The notes: generated from the sequence alone by a model not told the origin. 64,000 nucleotides of DNA from Streptomyces sp. SM10 (GCF_002910915.1 NZ_NEUF01000048.1:1-64000), one strand, 5' to 3'; shown: positions 44,993-54,965, counted from the stretch's first letter. Program-made: numbers and translations.

Positions 44993-45898
44993 TTACGGCA
45001 GCAGACCCGCGCGGCGTGCCGCCACCACGGCTTCCAGCCGGGTGTGCGCCCCCAACTTCCGCATAGCGGACCGCAGATAGCTCTTCACGGTCTCCGGCCG
45101 CAACCCCAGCCTTCCGGCCGCCGTCGCGTTCGTGGCGCCCGACGCGACGCACGCGATCACATCGATCTCGCGCGGCGCCAGCCGTACCCGCCCGGCGGAC
45201 GCGCCCCGCTCCGGCCCCGCAGCCGACGCCAGCCGCCCGCACACCGCGAGCAGCTCGCCGCGCAGCGCCGGGTCCACGATCCTCGGGGCCAGGGCCCGCA
45301 GCTCCCGGTGCACCTCGCGGACATCCTCCCAGGTGCCCGCTCCGGTGCCCGGATCGGTGATCCGCTCCCGCGTCGACGCCAGGAGCTGCTGCACCTCGTC
45401 GCGGACGGCCAGGGCCTGCTCCACGTCCCTCGCCGCCTGGGCCGCCGCGTCGAACGCGCGGTCCCCGAGCGTGAAGGGCTCACGCAGCGCCCCGTACAGC
45501 ACACCGCGCACCGTCCGGCGCACGACGACCGGCACCGCGACGACCGAGCGCAGCCCCTCCGCCGCGACAGCCGTGTCGTACTCGTGGCTGATGTGGCGCG
45601 AGGAGGGGTAGTCCGTGACCGCGCACGGCCGTGACAGGGCGATCGCCTTTCCACCGAGCCCGCTCCCCGCCGAGATGACGAGCCCGCGCAGCGCGGGGGT
45701 CTGCGCGCCGCTCAGCTCGGCGATCCGGGCATGGCGGGCGTCGGACAGCAGCCCGCCGAAGACGACCGGCAGCCCGCTCGTCCGCCGCAGGCTCAGCAGG
45801 GCCGCCCGCAGCTCGGTCGCCTCGCCCGGTTCCGGCACTCCGCTGACTCCCGCTCCGTCGGCCCTACCCCTGTTCGGGGGTGGTGAGATCTGGGTCAC
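44993..45898 (-). CDS. GAF-LuxR transcriptional regulator
   Basis: A 301-residue protein. A GAF-like domain (about residues 30-165) includes SGLGGKAIALSRPCAVTDYP and GLRSVVAVPVVVRRTVRGVLYG. A C-terminal LuxR helix-turn-helix (about 240-298) includes LAPREIDVIACVASGATNAT and LGLRPETVKSYLRSAMRKLG. GTG start. It is divergent by 44 bp from the two acyl-CoA ligase genes and likely controls them; the GAF domain may sense an acid or its CoA ester. Confidence 0.87.
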   Translation of the reverse strand: MTQISPPPNRGRADGAGVSGVPEPGEATELRAALLSLRRTSGLPVVFGGLLSDARHARIAELSGAQTPALRGLVISAGSGLGGKAIALSRPCAVTDYPSSRHISHEYDTAVAAEGLRSVVAVPVVVRRTVRGVLYGALREPFTLGDRAFDAAAQAARDVEQALAVRDEVQQLLASTRERITDPGTGAGTWEDVREVHRELRALAPRIVDPALRGELLAVCGRLASAAGPERGASAGRVRLAPREIDVIACVASGATNATAAGRLGLRPETVKSYLRSAMRKLGAHTRLEAVVAARRAGLLP

Positions 45899-45942
45899 TG
45901 TTCACATGATGTTAAAGGACGGGTTCGCGACGAGGAGGGCAC

Positions 45943-47619
45943 ATGCCGGCAACGAGTGCGACAGAGACGTTCCGGGCCGCCCGGGACTTCCTGATCGAGC
46001 ACCGTGAGGACTACACCGCGGCGTACGAGGGCTTCGCCTGGCCCCGGCCCGACCGCTTCAACTGGGCACTGGACTGGTTCGACGTCATCGCCGAGGACAA
46101 CCACCGCACCGCCCTGCACATCGTGGAGGAGGACGGAGGGCGCACCGAGGTGTCCTTCGCCCGGATGGCGGCCCGCTCCGACCGGGCGGCGAACTGGCTG
46201 CGCGAGCAGGGCGTGGCCGCCGGCGACCGCATCCTGGTCATGCTCGGCAACCAGGTCGAGCTGTGGGAGACGGCGCTCGCCGCGATGAAGCTGCGTGCCG
46301 TCGTCATCCCCGCCACCCCGCTGCTGGGACCGGTGGACCTGCGCGACCGGGTCGAGCGCGGCAGGGTCCGCCATGTCCTCGTGCGGTCGGCGGACACGGC
46401 GAAGTTCGACGAGGTGCCCGGTGACTACACCCGGATCGCCGTCGGCGCCGACGTCCCGGGCTGGATCTCCTACGGCGGGGCCGACGAGGCGCCGGAGAGC
46501 TTCACGCCGGACCGCGAGACGGACGCGGACGAGCCCCTGATGCTCTACTTCACCTCGGGCACGACGGCCAGCCCGAAGCTCGTCGAGCACACCCATGTCT
46601 CCTACCCCGTGGGTCACTTGTCGACGATGTACTGGATCGGCCTCAAGCCGGGCGACGTCCATCTGAACATCTCCTCACCCGGCTGGGCGAAGCACGCCTG
46701 GTCGAACCTCTTCGCGCCGTGGAGCGCCGAGGCCACCGTCTTCATCTACAACTACACCCGGTTCGACGCCGCCCGGCTGATGGCGGAGATGGACCGCTCG
46801 GCGGTCACCAGCTTCTGCGCTCCGCCGACGGTCTGGCGGATGCTCATCCAGGCCGACCTCACGCGGCTCAAGGTGGTGCCGCGCGAGGTCGTCGCGGCCG
46901 GTGAGCCGCTCAACCCCGAGGTCATCGAGAGCGTGCGGCGCGCCTGGGGAGTCACCATCCGTGACGGCTTCGGCCAGACGGAGACCGCGGTGCAGGTGGC
47001 CAACACGCCCGGGCAGCTGCTCAAGGCGGGGTCCATGGGGCGGCCCAGCCCCGGATTCAGGGTCGAGCTGCTGGACCCGGTCACCGGCGAGCCGGGCGCG
47101 GTGGAGGGCGAGATCTCCCTCGACCTGTCCACCCCGCCGGTCGGTCTGATGACCGGCTACCACGGCGACCCGGAGCGCACGGCCGAGGCCATGGCGGGCG
47201 GCTACTACCGCACGGGTGACATCGGCGCCCGGGACGAGGACGGCTACATCACCTACGTGGGCAGGGCCGACGACGTGTTCAAGGCCTCCGACTACAAGAT
47301 CTCGCCGTTCGAGCTGGAGAGCGCCCTGCTGGAGCACGAGGCCGTCGCGGAGGCCGCGGTGGTGCCCGCCCCCGACCCGGTGCGGCTCTCCGTGCCGAAG
47401 GCGTACGTCGTGCTCGCCGAGGGCTGGGAGCCCGGGCCCGGCACGGCCGAGGTGCTCTTCGCGCACTCCAGGTCGGTCCTCGCGCCGTACAAGCGCATCC
47501 GCCGGCTGGAGTTCGCCGAACTGCCCAAGACCGTCTCGGGGAAGATCCGCAGGATCGAGCTGCGCGAACGCACGGCGCGGGGGACCGGCACCGAGTTCGA
47601 CGAGGGGGACCTGCGATGA
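45943..47619 (+). CDS. AMP-dependent acyl-CoA synthetase (medium-chain/aryl type)
   Basis: A 558-residue ANL-superfamily ligase with LYFTSGTTASPKLVEHTH (P-loop), DGFGQTETAVQVANTPGQ, YRTGDIGARDEDGYITYVG and the terminal catalytic Lys in LPKTVSGKIRRIELR. The pattern fits MACS/benzoate-CoA-ligase-like enzymes that activate an acid with ATP and CoA. GAGGAGG precedes the ATG. The next gene starts inside its stop (ATGA). Confidence 0.87.
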   Translation: MPATSATETFRAARDFLIEHREDYTAAYEGFAWPRPDRFNWALDWFDVIAEDNHRTALHIVEEDGGRTEVSFARMAARSDRAANWLREQGVAAGDRILVMLGNQVELWETALAAMKLRAVVIPATPLLGPVDLRDRVERGRVRHVLVRSADTAKFDEVPGDYTRIAVGADVPGWISYGGADEAPESFTPDRETDADEPLMLYFTSGTTASPKLVEHTHVSYPVGHLSTMYWIGLKPGDVHLNISSPGWAKHAWSNLFAPWSAEATVFIYNYTRFDAARLMAEMDRSAVTSFCAPPTVWRMLIQADLTRLKVVPREVVAAGEPLNPEVIESVRRAWGVTIRDGFGQTETAVQVANTPGQLLKAGSMGRPSPGFRVELLDPVTGEPGAVEGEISLDLSTPPVGLMTGYHGDPERTAEAMAGGYYRTGDIGARDEDGYITYVGRADDVFKASDYKISPFELESALLEHEAVAEAAVVPAPDPVRLSVPKAYVVLAEGWEPGPGTAEVLFAHSRSVLAPYKRIRRLEFAELPKTVSGKIRRIELRERTARGTGTEFDEGDLR

Positions 47620-49223
47620 GTGACCTCTCCTACGCGCACGGCACGAGCACCACCCCACTCCTCGGCGACACCATCGGACGCAACCTGGACCGGGCGGTCG
47701 AGGCGTACGGGGAGCGTGAGGCGCTGGTCGACGTGGTGTCCGGACGCCGGTGGACGTACGCCGAATTCGGTGCCGACGTCGAGGAGCTGGCCCGCGGTCT
47801 GATGGCGTCCGGGGTGGCCAAGGGCGACCGGGTCGGCATCTGGGCGGTCAACTGCCCCGAGTGGGTCCTCGTCCAGTACGCCACGGCCCGTATCGGCGCC
47901 GTCATGGTCAACATCAACCCGGCCTACCGCGCGCACGAGTTGGAATACGTGCTGAAGCAGGCGGGGATCTCCGTCCTGGTCGCCTCGCTCGCCCACCGCA
48001 CCACCGACTACCGCGCACTCGTCGGACAGGTCCGTGCCGACTGTCCCGGCCTGCGGTCCGTCCACTACATCGGCGACCCGTCCTGGGACGAGCTGACCGC
48101 CGCCTCGGGGAAGGTGACGGCAGAACAACTGGCCTCACGTGAGGCGGAGTTGTCGTGCGACGACGCGATCAACATCCAGTACACCTCCGGGACCACCGGA
48201 TTCCCCAAGGGGGCCACGCTCTCCCACCACAGCATCCTCAACAACGGATACTTCGTGGGGGAGCTGGTCGCCTACACCGAACAGGACCGGGTCTGTCTGC
48301 CCGTGCCGTTCTACCACTGCTTCGGCATGGTCATGGGAAACCTCGGCATCACCTCGCACGGCGCCTGCATCGTGATCCCCGCGCCGGCCTTCGAGCCCGC
48401 CGCGGTGCTGGCGGCCGTCCAGCAGGAGCGCTGCACCTCGCTCTACGGCGTACCCACCATGTTCATCGCGGAGCTCGACCTCCCCGGCTTCGCCTCGTAC
48501 GACCTCTCCTCCCTGCGCACCGGGATCATGGCGGGATCGCCCTGCCCGGTCGAGGTGATGAAGCGGGTCGTCTCCCGGATGCACATGGACGAGGTGTCCA
48601 TCTGCTACGGGATGACGGAGACCTCGCCGGTCTCCACCCAGACCCGCCGGGACGACGACCTGGAGCGCCGCACGGGCACGGTCGGCCGGGTGATGCCGCA
48701 CATCGAGGTGAAGGTGGTCGATCCGGTGACGGGCGTGACCCTGCCGCGCGGCGAGTCCGGTGAACTGTGCACCCGGGGCTACAGCGTGATGCTCGGCTAC
48801 TGGGATCAGCCTGAGCGCACCGCCGAAGCCGTCGACGCGGGACGGTGGATGCACACGGGGGACCTCGCGGTGATGCGGGAGGACGGGTACGTCCAGATCG
48901 TCGGCCGGATCAAGGACGTGATCATCCGCGGTGGTGAGAACGTCTATCCGCGCGAGGTCGAGGAGTTCCTCCACGGTCACCCCAAGATCGCGGACGTCCA
49001 GGTGGTGGGGGTGCCGGACGACCGCTACGGCGAGGAGGTCCTGGCCTGCGTCATCCCCTGCGATCCCGCCGACCCGCCGACGCTCGACGAGGTGAAGGAG
49101 TACTGCCGTGAGCGGCTTGCGCACTACAAGGTCCCGCGCGCGCTGCGGATCCTCGACGCGTTCCCGATGACCGTCAGCGGCAAGGTCCGGAAGGTCGAAC
49201 TGCGGGAGGGGTACGGCGCGTAG
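47616..49223 (+). CDS. AMP-dependent acyl-CoA synthetase (ACSF2/FadD-like)
   Basis: A 535-residue ligase with IQYTSGTTGFPKGATLSHHS, CYGMTETSPVSTQTRRDDD, MHTGDLAVMREDGYVQIVGR, DVIIRGGENVYPREVEEFL and Lys in FPMTVSGKVRKVELRE. It is a separate subfamily from its neighbour, closer to medium/long-chain FadD-like enzymes. The 4-bp ATGA overlap couples it to the first ligase. Together they suggest activation of two different acids, or one acid in two forms. Confidence 0.88.
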   Translation: MSDLSYAHGTSTTPLLGDTIGRNLDRAVEAYGEREALVDVVSGRRWTYAEFGADVEELARGLMASGVAKGDRVGIWAVNCPEWVLVQYATARIGAVMVNINPAYRAHELEYVLKQAGISVLVASLAHRTTDYRALVGQVRADCPGLRSVHYIGDPSWDELTAASGKVTAEQLASREAELSCDDAINIQYTSGTTGFPKGATLSHHSILNNGYFVGELVAYTEQDRVCLPVPFYHCFGMVMGNLGITSHGACIVIPAPAFEPAAVLAAVQQERCTSLYGVPTMFIAELDLPGFASYDLSSLRTGIMAGSPCPVEVMKRVVSRMHMDEVSICYGMTETSPVSTQTRRDDDLERRTGTVGRVMPHIEVKVVDPVTGVTLPRGESGELCTRGYSVMLGYWDQPERTAEAVDAGRWMHTGDLAVMREDGYVQIVGRIKDVIIRGGENVYPREVEEFLHGHPKIADVQVVGVPDDRYGEEVLACVIPCDPADPPTLDEVKEYCRERLAHYKVPRALRILDAFPMTVSGKVRKVELREGYGA

Positions 49224-49244
49224 CCCGCGCCGGGGGCCGGGGGA

Positions 49245-49466
49245 TCAGGCGGCTTCGATGATGCCGGAGCCTATGCCCTGGGTCGCGGCGGCCCACTCGA
49301 TCAGCAGTACCTCGTACTCCGCGGCTTCCACCGGGGTCCAGTCCTGACCTGCCCGCGAGTCGACCAGGGCGCGGATCGCGTCGTTGGCCTCGACGGCGGA
49401 CGGGTGGGCGGGCTGGGCCAGATACACAGGGGTGGAATGGGTGGAAAGCCGGGGAGTTAAGACCAT
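49245..49466 (-). CDS. Small hypothetical protein
   Basis: A 73-residue acidic protein: VEANDAIRALVDSRAGQDWT, then VEAAEYEVLLIEWAAATQ in a predicted helix. I do not recognise a family with certainty; short proteins of this kind recur in Streptomyces. It is convergent with the second ligase gene. Confidence 0.55.
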   Translation of the reverse strand: MVLTPRLSTHSTPVYLAQPAHPSAVEANDAIRALVDSRAGQDWTPVEAAEYEVLLIEWAAATQGIGSGIIEAA

Positions 49467-49558
49467 GCCTTCACTCTACGTCCTCATTCTGACAACAGGT
49501 CGAACATATGCGGCCGGCAGAGCGCAGGTGACCGAAATCATGCGGCGGGGACCGGAGA

Positions 49559-50284
49559 TCAGGGCCCGACGCCGACCAACTCGTCCGCGGGGGCGTTGAC
49601 CGGCTGGGGCGTGCCGGTGAGGTCGAGGACGAACAGCGGGATCGCGAGGCCGTCCGCGCGCGAACGGGCCTCGTCCGTGTAGCCGGCCAGTGAGAACAGC
49701 ACGCCGGACACCGAGGTGTTCAGTGCGTTCAGCCAGAGACACTCGACGTCGCGCAGGGTGGTCGGCCGGGTGGTCGCGTCGACCTGGGCGATGAGGCCGA
49801 CGGCCCTGAGGTCGATCCGGGAGCTGGGCCGCACCTCCGGCTGGACGACGTCGCGGAAGCCCAGCCACCCCAGATACAGCGCCGAGGTGCTCACCGCGTC
49901 GCGGGCCGTGCGTATCACCAGTGGCCTGAAGGAGGGCCGGGGATGCGCGGCCGTGCGCGGCAGCGGGGTGTGGGGCGGGCCGGACGGCCGGCCGACGGTG
50001 GGCGGCGGCTCGGCGCCGCGCGTGGCCACCGGGCGCACGGGGACCCGCAGCACTGTGCCGCACGGGCAGCAGAGTTCGGGGTGCGGCCACTGGTCGCGCC
50101 GCCCGCAGGAGTGGCAGCGCACGCTCACCCAGTCGTCGTTCCAGGTCCGGTGCGTGATGGGCACGGCCGGCGCGCCGCGCATCAGCGGCGGGGCGGTCGG
50201 GGAGCCGCAGGGGCAGGGATACACCGGCGTGATGTACGCGTGATCCCGTCGGCAGACCGGGCAGCGCACCGGTACGGACTCCAC
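49559..50284 (-). CDS. Two-zinc-ribbon protein with degenerate Mrr-like nuclease domain
   Basis: A 241-residue protein. Two Cys-rich ribbons occupy the N-terminus ([20 protein letters not shown] and [20 protein letters not shown]). After a Pro-rich linker the last ~115 residues follow the Mrr_cat pattern: [53 protein letters not shown] and [10 protein letters not shown]. The usual Q-x-K catalytic Lys is an Asp here (QVD), so cleavage is doubtful. GTG 50284 is preferred over the Met at 50377 because of GGAGGGAAGGGG upstream. Confidence 0.6.
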   Translation of the reverse strand: MESVPVRCPVCRRDHAYITPVYPCPCGSPTAPPLMRGAPAVPITHRTWNDDWVSVRCHSCGRRDQWPHPELCCPCGTVLRVPVRPVATRGAEPPPTVGRPSGPPHTPLPRTAAHPRPSFRPLVIRTARDAVSTSALYLGWLGFRDVVQPEVRPSSRIDLRAVGLIAQVDATTRPTTLRDVECLWLNALNTSVSGVLFSLAGYTDEARSRADGLAIPLFVLDLTGTPQPVNAPADELVGVGP

Positions 50285-50415
50285 GTGCTGCCCCTTCCCT
50301 CCGCCCCTGCGGCGGCGACTGCGTTCCGTGCCCCCATCGTCCACCAGGAGCGACGTTCCGGGGACGGAATCGCGCACTTCGGCACGGTCGTCCCGGCCCC
50401 TTCCTCCGCCCTCCC

Positions 50416-50444
50416 TTGACGGCTGTCCGGGGCGGCCCTAAATT
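50416..50444 (+). promoter_or_regulatory. gcl promoter
   Basis: TTGACG (50416-50421), 17-bp spacer, TAAATT (50439-50444), matching the vegetative consensus. The predicted start point falls in the first operator box about 90 nt before the gcl ATG. Confidence 0.7.
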
Positions 50445-50446
50445 GA

Positions 50447-50482
50447 TTCCACATAGCAGAACAAAATTTCCACAATGCGGAA
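50447..50482 (+). promoter_or_regulatory. Tandem IclR/AllR-like operators upstream of gcl
   Basis: Box A TTCCACATAGCAGAA (50447-50461) and box B TTCCACAATGCGGAA (50468-50482), 21 bp centre to centre, directly downstream of the -10. Both are 15-bp imperfect palindromes of the TTCC-N7-GGAA type. The same pair with the same spacing occurs before hyi (56900-56935). Confidence 0.75.
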
Positions 50483-50541
50483 TTGGTGCTCTCAGGTGGC
50501 GCGACAGAGCCCGACTCCACCAGGTCCGATCAGGAGCACTC

Positions 50542-52326
50542 ATGCCTCGTATGACCGCTGCCCGAGCGGCAGTTGAGATCCTCAAGCGCGAAGGTGTCAG
50601 CAACGCGTTCGGCGTGCCGGGCGCGGCGATCAACCCGTTCTACGCGGCCCTCAAGGCCTCCGGCGGGGTCCACCACACCCTCGCCCGCCACGTCGAGGGT
50701 GCCTCCCACATGGCGGAGGGCTACACCCGTGCCGCGGCCGGGAACATCGGCGTCTGCATCGGTACGTCGGGGCCCGCGGGCACCGACATGATCACCGGGC
50801 TCTACTCGGCCATCGCCGACTCGATCCCGATCCTCTGCATCACCGGCCAGGCGCCCACGGCCGTCCTCCACAAGGAGGACTTCCAAGCCGTCGACATCGC
50901 CTCGATCGCCGCCCCGGTGACCAAGGCCGCGACCACCGTCCTGGAGGCCGCGCAGGTCCCGGGCGTCTTCCAGCAGGCCTTCCACCTGATGCGCACGGGC
51001 CGGCCGGGGCCGGTCCTCATCGACCTGCCGATCGACGTGCAGCTCACCGAGATCGAGTTCGACCCCGAGCTGTACGAGCCGCTGCCGGTCCACAAGCCCG
51101 CCGCGAGCCGCAAGCAGATCGAGCGGGCCGTCGAGATGCTCAACGCCTCCGAGCGGCCGCTGCTCGTCGCGGGCGGCGGCATCATCAACGCCGACGCCTC
51201 CGATCTCCTGGTGGAGTTCGCCGAGCTGACCGGGGTCCCCGTCGTCCCCACCCTCATGGGCTGGGGCATCCTCCCCGACGACCACGAGCTGAACGCCGGA
51301 ATGGTCGGCCTCCAGACCTCGCACCGCTACGGCAACGCGAACTTCCTGGAGTCCGACTTCGTCCTCGGCATCGGCAACCGCTGGGCCAACCGCCACACCG
51401 GCAAGCTGGACGTCTACACCCAGGGCCGGAAGTTCGTCCACGTCGACATCGAGCCCACCCAGCTGGGCAAGATCTTCGCCCCCGACCTCGGCATCGCCTC
51501 CGACGCCAAGGCCGCGCTGGAGCTCTTCGTCGAGGTGGCGCGCGAGCTGAAGGCTGCCGGCACGCTGAAGGACCGCGCGCAGTGGGCCGCGTCCACCCAG
51601 GAGCGCAGGGCGACCCTCCAGCGGCGTACGCACTTCGACGACGTGCCGCTGAAGCCGCAGCGCGTGTACGAGGAGATGAACCGGGCGTTCGGCCCCGAGA
51701 CCCGGTACGTCTCGACGATCGGCCTCTCCCAGATCGCCGGCGCGCAGATGCTGCACGTCTACCGGCCGCGCCACTGGATCAACTGCGGCCAGGCGGGCCC
51801 GCTCGGCTGGACGATCCCGGCCGCGCTGGGTCTCGCCACGGCCGACCCGGAAGGCTCCGTGGTCGCCCTCTCCGGGGACTACGACTTCCAGTTCATGCTG
51901 GAGGAGCTGGCCGTCGGAGCCCAGCACCGCATCCCGTACGTCCACGTCCTGGTGAACAACTCCTACCTGGGGCTCATCCGCCAGGCCCAGCGCAACTTCG
52001 ACATCGACTTCCAGGTCAACCTGGAGTTCGAGAACCAGAACTCCCCGGAGCTCGGCGTCTACGGCGTGGACCACGTCAAGGTCGTCGAGGGCCTCGGCTG
52101 CAAGGCGATCCGGGTCACCGAGCCCGACCAGCTGCTGCCGGCCTTCGAGGAGGCCAAGAAGCTCGCGGCCGAGCACCGGGTGCCGGTCGTCGTCGAGGCG
52201 ATCCTGGAGCGGGTCACCAACATCTCGATGAGCGGCACGGACATCGCGTCCGTCAACGAGTTCGAGGACGTCGCGACGGAGCCGGGCCACGCCCCGACGG
52301 CGATCCGTGCGCTGACCGCTTCCTGA
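50542..52326 (+). CDS. gcl: Glyoxylate carboligase (tartronate-semialdehyde synthase)
   Basis: A 594-residue TPP/FAD enzyme joining two glyoxylates into tartronate semialdehyde and CO2. It closely follows E. coli Gcl: [34 protein letters not shown] with Val51 in place of the usual catalytic Glu (a Gcl hallmark), [20 protein letters not shown], and [13 protein letters not shown]. Glyoxylate would come from allantoin/ureidoglycolate breakdown. GGAGC precedes the ATG. It has its own promoter with tandem operators and a strong hairpin after the stop. Confidence 0.95.
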   Translation: MPRMTAARAAVEILKREGVSNAFGVPGAAINPFYAALKASGGVHHTLARHVEGASHMAEGYTRAAAGNIGVCIGTSGPAGTDMITGLYSAIADSIPILCITGQAPTAVLHKEDFQAVDIASIAAPVTKAATTVLEAAQVPGVFQQAFHLMRTGRPGPVLIDLPIDVQLTEIEFDPELYEPLPVHKPAASRKQIERAVEMLNASERPLLVAGGGIINADASDLLVEFAELTGVPVVPTLMGWGILPDDHELNAGMVGLQTSHRYGNANFLESDFVLGIGNRWANRHTGKLDVYTQGRKFVHVDIEPTQLGKIFAPDLGIASDAKAALELFVEVARELKAAGTLKDRAQWAASTQERRATLQRRTHFDDVPLKPQRVYEEMNRAFGPETRYVSTIGLSQIAGAQMLHVYRPRHWINCGQAGPLGWTIPAALGLATADPEGSVVALSGDYDFQFMLEELAVGAQHRIPYVHVLVNNSYLGLIRQAQRNFDIDFQVNLEFENQNSPELGVYGVDHVKVVEGLGCKAIRVTEPDQLLPAFEEAKKLAAEHRVPVVVEAILERVTNISMSGTDIASVNEFEDVATEPGHAPTAIRALTAS

Positions 52327-52340
52327 TCCCGGACGATGCC

Positions 52341-52371
52341 GGCCCCCACGACCTCCGCGGTCGTGGGGGCC
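52341..52371 (+). terminator. gcl terminator hairpin
   Basis: Perfect 13-bp arms GGCCCCCACGACC / GGTCGTGGGGGCC with a 5-nt loop, 14 bp after the gcl stop, without a T-tract. Confidence 0.75.
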
Positions 52372-52786
52372 GCCGTCGTGTCCCGGCCCCGTGCCGGGCC
52401 GGAGGCCGTCCCCAGGACGCGTGGCCCGGGGCGGCCGTAAGGCGAGATCGTCGCCTAGCCGCCGCATCCGGGTGTCACGGCTGCGCGCTCCGGGCCTCAC
52501 GAGGCAGGCGATGGGCCGGGGCGGGGTGCTGGTCGCGCGGCAGGTCCCGGGCCAGCTCTCCGGTGCCCCTCTGTCCCGGTGTCCGGCATGACGGGAGACG
52601 AGAGCGTCCTGGGCCGGTGCCGATCCGCGGGCTTCCGGGGGCGACCGGCCGGCCACGAGGACCGTGCCGGATGCGCTCGGGGGCGCCTCACGGGGTGTCC
52701 CGTGGAACACCCGCAGGCGGCAGCACCACCCGGCACGGCCGGATCGCGTCCTACCGGAACGCGGGCCCCGCCCGGATCCTGGGGCC
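52372..52786. other. 415-bp gap with a two-tier hairpin
   Basis: No gene is supported. An RNA-like two-tier inverted repeat is seen at 52430-52463: outer stem GGCGGC/GCCGCC, internal loop, inner stem GGCGA/TCGCC with loop GATCG. Its role is unknown. The DUF6083 gene begins at 52787. Confidence 0.4.
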
Positions 52787-53224
52787 ATGGGGGATCCCGA
52801 GAGCACCTGGCCCTTCCCGGACCCGCCCGACCGCCCCGCCGACCACTTCCAGGCGCTCTTCGAAGGCGCCGTCGCGCCCGGACCGCCGGCGCCGCCCGAG
52901 TGCCCCTTCTGCGACCTCCGTCAGGACCGGTACGCCACCTCGTACGCGGGGTACTGGATCCTCCTCGAACCCCGCGTCCTCGTCCCGGCCCACACCCTTC
53001 CCCCGAGGCGGCGGTGGGTCATCACCTCGACCGGGACCGCGATGAACCTGTGGGACGCCGAGCCGCTTCCCGGTGCCAGGTGCCGTATCCCGCACCGCAT
53101 CGCCTGCCCCCACCTCGTGCCCGAGGACCACTGGCCGGGGGCCACGGTGCTCCGCCGGCGCAACAGGGAACGCGCGCAACGCCTCTTCGACCTGCCGGGC
53201 GAGGGGCTCCCGGACACGGGCTGA
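52787..53224 (+). CDS. DUF6083-like zinc-ribbon protein
   Basis: A 145-residue protein with a Cys-x2-Cys knuckle (ECPFCDLRQDRYATSYAGYW) and a later GARCRIPHRIACPHL with two more Cys, suggesting one metal site. GTAMNLWDAEPLPGARCRI resembles the Streptomyces DUF6083 group, which has no known function. It is convergent with the catalase gene across a very strong hairpin. Confidence 0.7.
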   Translation: MGDPESTWPFPDPPDRPADHFQALFEGAVAPGPPAPPECPFCDLRQDRYATSYAGYWILLEPRVLVPAHTLPPRRRWVITSTGTAMNLWDAEPLPGARCRIPHRIACPHLVPEDHWPGATVLRRRNRERAQRLFDLPGEGLPDTG

Positions 53225-53238
53225 CGCCCGGACGCACG

Positions 53239-53288
53239 CATGCAGAGGTGCGGTGCACGCCGACCGGCGTGCACCGCACCTCTGCATG
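53239..53288. terminator. Bidirectional terminator with 23-bp perfect stem
   Basis: The arms 53239-53261 and 53266-53288 are exact reverse complements with a 4-nt GACC loop. The left arm begins CATGCAGAGGTGCGG. It lies 15 bp after the DUF6083 stop and 183 bp past the end of the catalase gene. Confidence 0.75.
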
Positions 53289-53471
53289 GAACGTTCACGG
53301 CGACCGCGACGGCGGACCGTGGGCAGGGGCGGCGCGCTCCTTCAGGTCTGGAGCGGGCCGCCCGGCCCTTCACCACCGCACTGGTGTCGTCCGCCGCCGC
53401 GGTCCCGTCCTGCCGGTGCCGCACGCTCCCCTCATCCGGGTGCGCGGCCCGGGCAGGGCCCGGGGTGAGGC

Positions 53472-54929
53472 TCAGTCCTCGCGCAGGGCGCGGACCGCCT
53501 CCTCGACGCGCTTGCCGTAGTCGGCGTCGGCGGCGTGGAAGTGGGCGAGGTTCTTCTCGATCACGTCGTCACGGGTGACCTGCGAGAGGCCGCCGGCGAT
53601 GTTGGCGATCAGGCGGTTCTTCTCGTCCGCCGACATCAGCCGGTAGAGCTCACCGGCCTGGAAGAAGTCGTCGTCCTTGGCGTGCGCGGGCGCCTCGTGG
53701 GTGCCCGTCCAGCCCTTCACGGGCAGCGGCGCTGCCAGGGCGGCACCGGTCTCCGCCGGCCCGGCGTACGAGTTGGGCTCGTAGTTCTTGTCCTGGCGCG
53801 AGCCGTAGCGGGTCGCGTGCAGACCGTCGCGGCCGTAGTTGTCGGCGGTGGCCGCCTTCGGCGCGTTGACCGGCAGCTGGGTGTGGTTGATGCCCAGCCG
53901 GTAGCGCTGCGCGTCGGCGTACGCGAACAGCCGGCCCTGGAGCATCTTGTCCGGGGACGGACCGATGCCGGGCACGAAGTTGTTCGGCGAGAACGCCGCC
54001 TGCTCCACCTCGCCGAAGACGTTGTCCGGGTTGCGGTCCAGCACCAGCCGGCCCACGCGCCGCAGCGGGAAGTCGGCGTGCGGCCACACCTTCGTCACGT
54101 CGAACGGGTTGAAGCGGTAGTCCGCCGCCTCGGCCGCCGTCATGACCTGCACGTGCAGCGTCCAGGACGGGTTGACGCCCCGCTCGATGGCCTGGAGCAG
54201 GTCCGTCTGGTGGGAGTTGGCGTCCTTGCCGACCTGCTCGGCCGCCTGGTCGGCGGAGAGGGAGCGCACGCCCTGGTTGGTCTTGAAGTGGTACTTGACG
54301 AAGAAGGCCTCGCCCTCCGCGTTGGTCCACTGGTAGGTGTGCGAGCCGTAGCCGTTCATGTGGCGGTACGACGCGGGGATTCCGCGGTCGCCCATCAGCC
54401 ACGTGATCTGGTGCGTCGACTCGGGGGAGTGCGCCCAGAAGTCCCAGACGTTGTCCGGCTCCTGGCGGCCCGTGAACGGGTCGCGCTTCTGGGAGTGGAT
54501 GAAGTCGGGGAACTTGATCGGGTCCTTGATGAAGAACACCGGGGTGTTGTTGCCGACGAGGTCGTAGTTGCCCTGGTTCGTGTAGAACTTGAGGGCGAAT
54601 CCGCGAGGGTCGCGCACGGCGTCCGCGCCGCCGAGGGAGTCGGCGACCGTCGAGAAGCGGATGAACGTCTCGGTGCGGCGGCCCACCTCGGAGAGGAAGT
54701 CGGCGTGGGTGAAGGCGGTGATGTCGTCGGTCACCTCGAAGTAGCCGTACGCGCCGGATCCGCGCGCGTGGACGACGCGCTCCGGGATGCGCTCACGGTT
54801 GAAGCGGGCGAGCTTCTCGAGCAGGTGCTGGTCCTGGATCAGGACCGGCCCGCCCGCGCCGGCCGTGGCGGAGTTCTGGTTGTCGGCGACGGGGGCGCCT
54901 GACTCGGTCGTGAGCACACGCTGGGACAT
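53472..54929 (-). CDS. Monofunctional haem catalase
   Basis: A 485-residue small-subunit (clade 3-like) catalase that splits H2O2. The distal-site His54 is in ERVVHARGSGAYGYFEVT, the Asn region in GNNTPVFFIKDP, and the proximal haem Tyr in GRLFAYADAQRYRLG. The Met at 54929 is chosen because the conserved start MSQRVLTTESGAPVADNQ begins there; the frame is open to 54995. Its promoter shares a perfect palindrome with uraD, linking it to urate oxidase, which makes H2O2. Confidence 0.93.
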   Translation of the reverse strand: MSQRVLTTESGAPVADNQNSATAGAGGPVLIQDQHLLEKLARFNRERIPERVVHARGSGAYGYFEVTDDITAFTHADFLSEVGRRTETFIRFSTVADSLGGADAVRDPRGFALKFYTNQGNYDLVGNNTPVFFIKDPIKFPDFIHSQKRDPFTGRQEPDNVWDFWAHSPESTHQITWLMGDRGIPASYRHMNGYGSHTYQWTNAEGEAFFVKYHFKTNQGVRSLSADQAAEQVGKDANSHQTDLLQAIERGVNPSWTLHVQVMTAAEAADYRFNPFDVTKVWPHADFPLRRVGRLVLDRNPDNVFGEVEQAAFSPNNFVPGIGPSPDKMLQGRLFAYADAQRYRLGINHTQLPVNAPKAATADNYGRDGLHATRYGSRQDKNYEPNSYAGPAETGAALAAPLPVKGWTGTHEAPAHAKDDDFFQAGELYRLMSADEKNRLIANIAGGLSQVTRDDVIEKNLAHFHAADADYGKRVEEAVRALRED

Positions 54930-54965
54930 GGAGGCCTTCCGTACGGGGCTGCTGACGGCCTCAGG

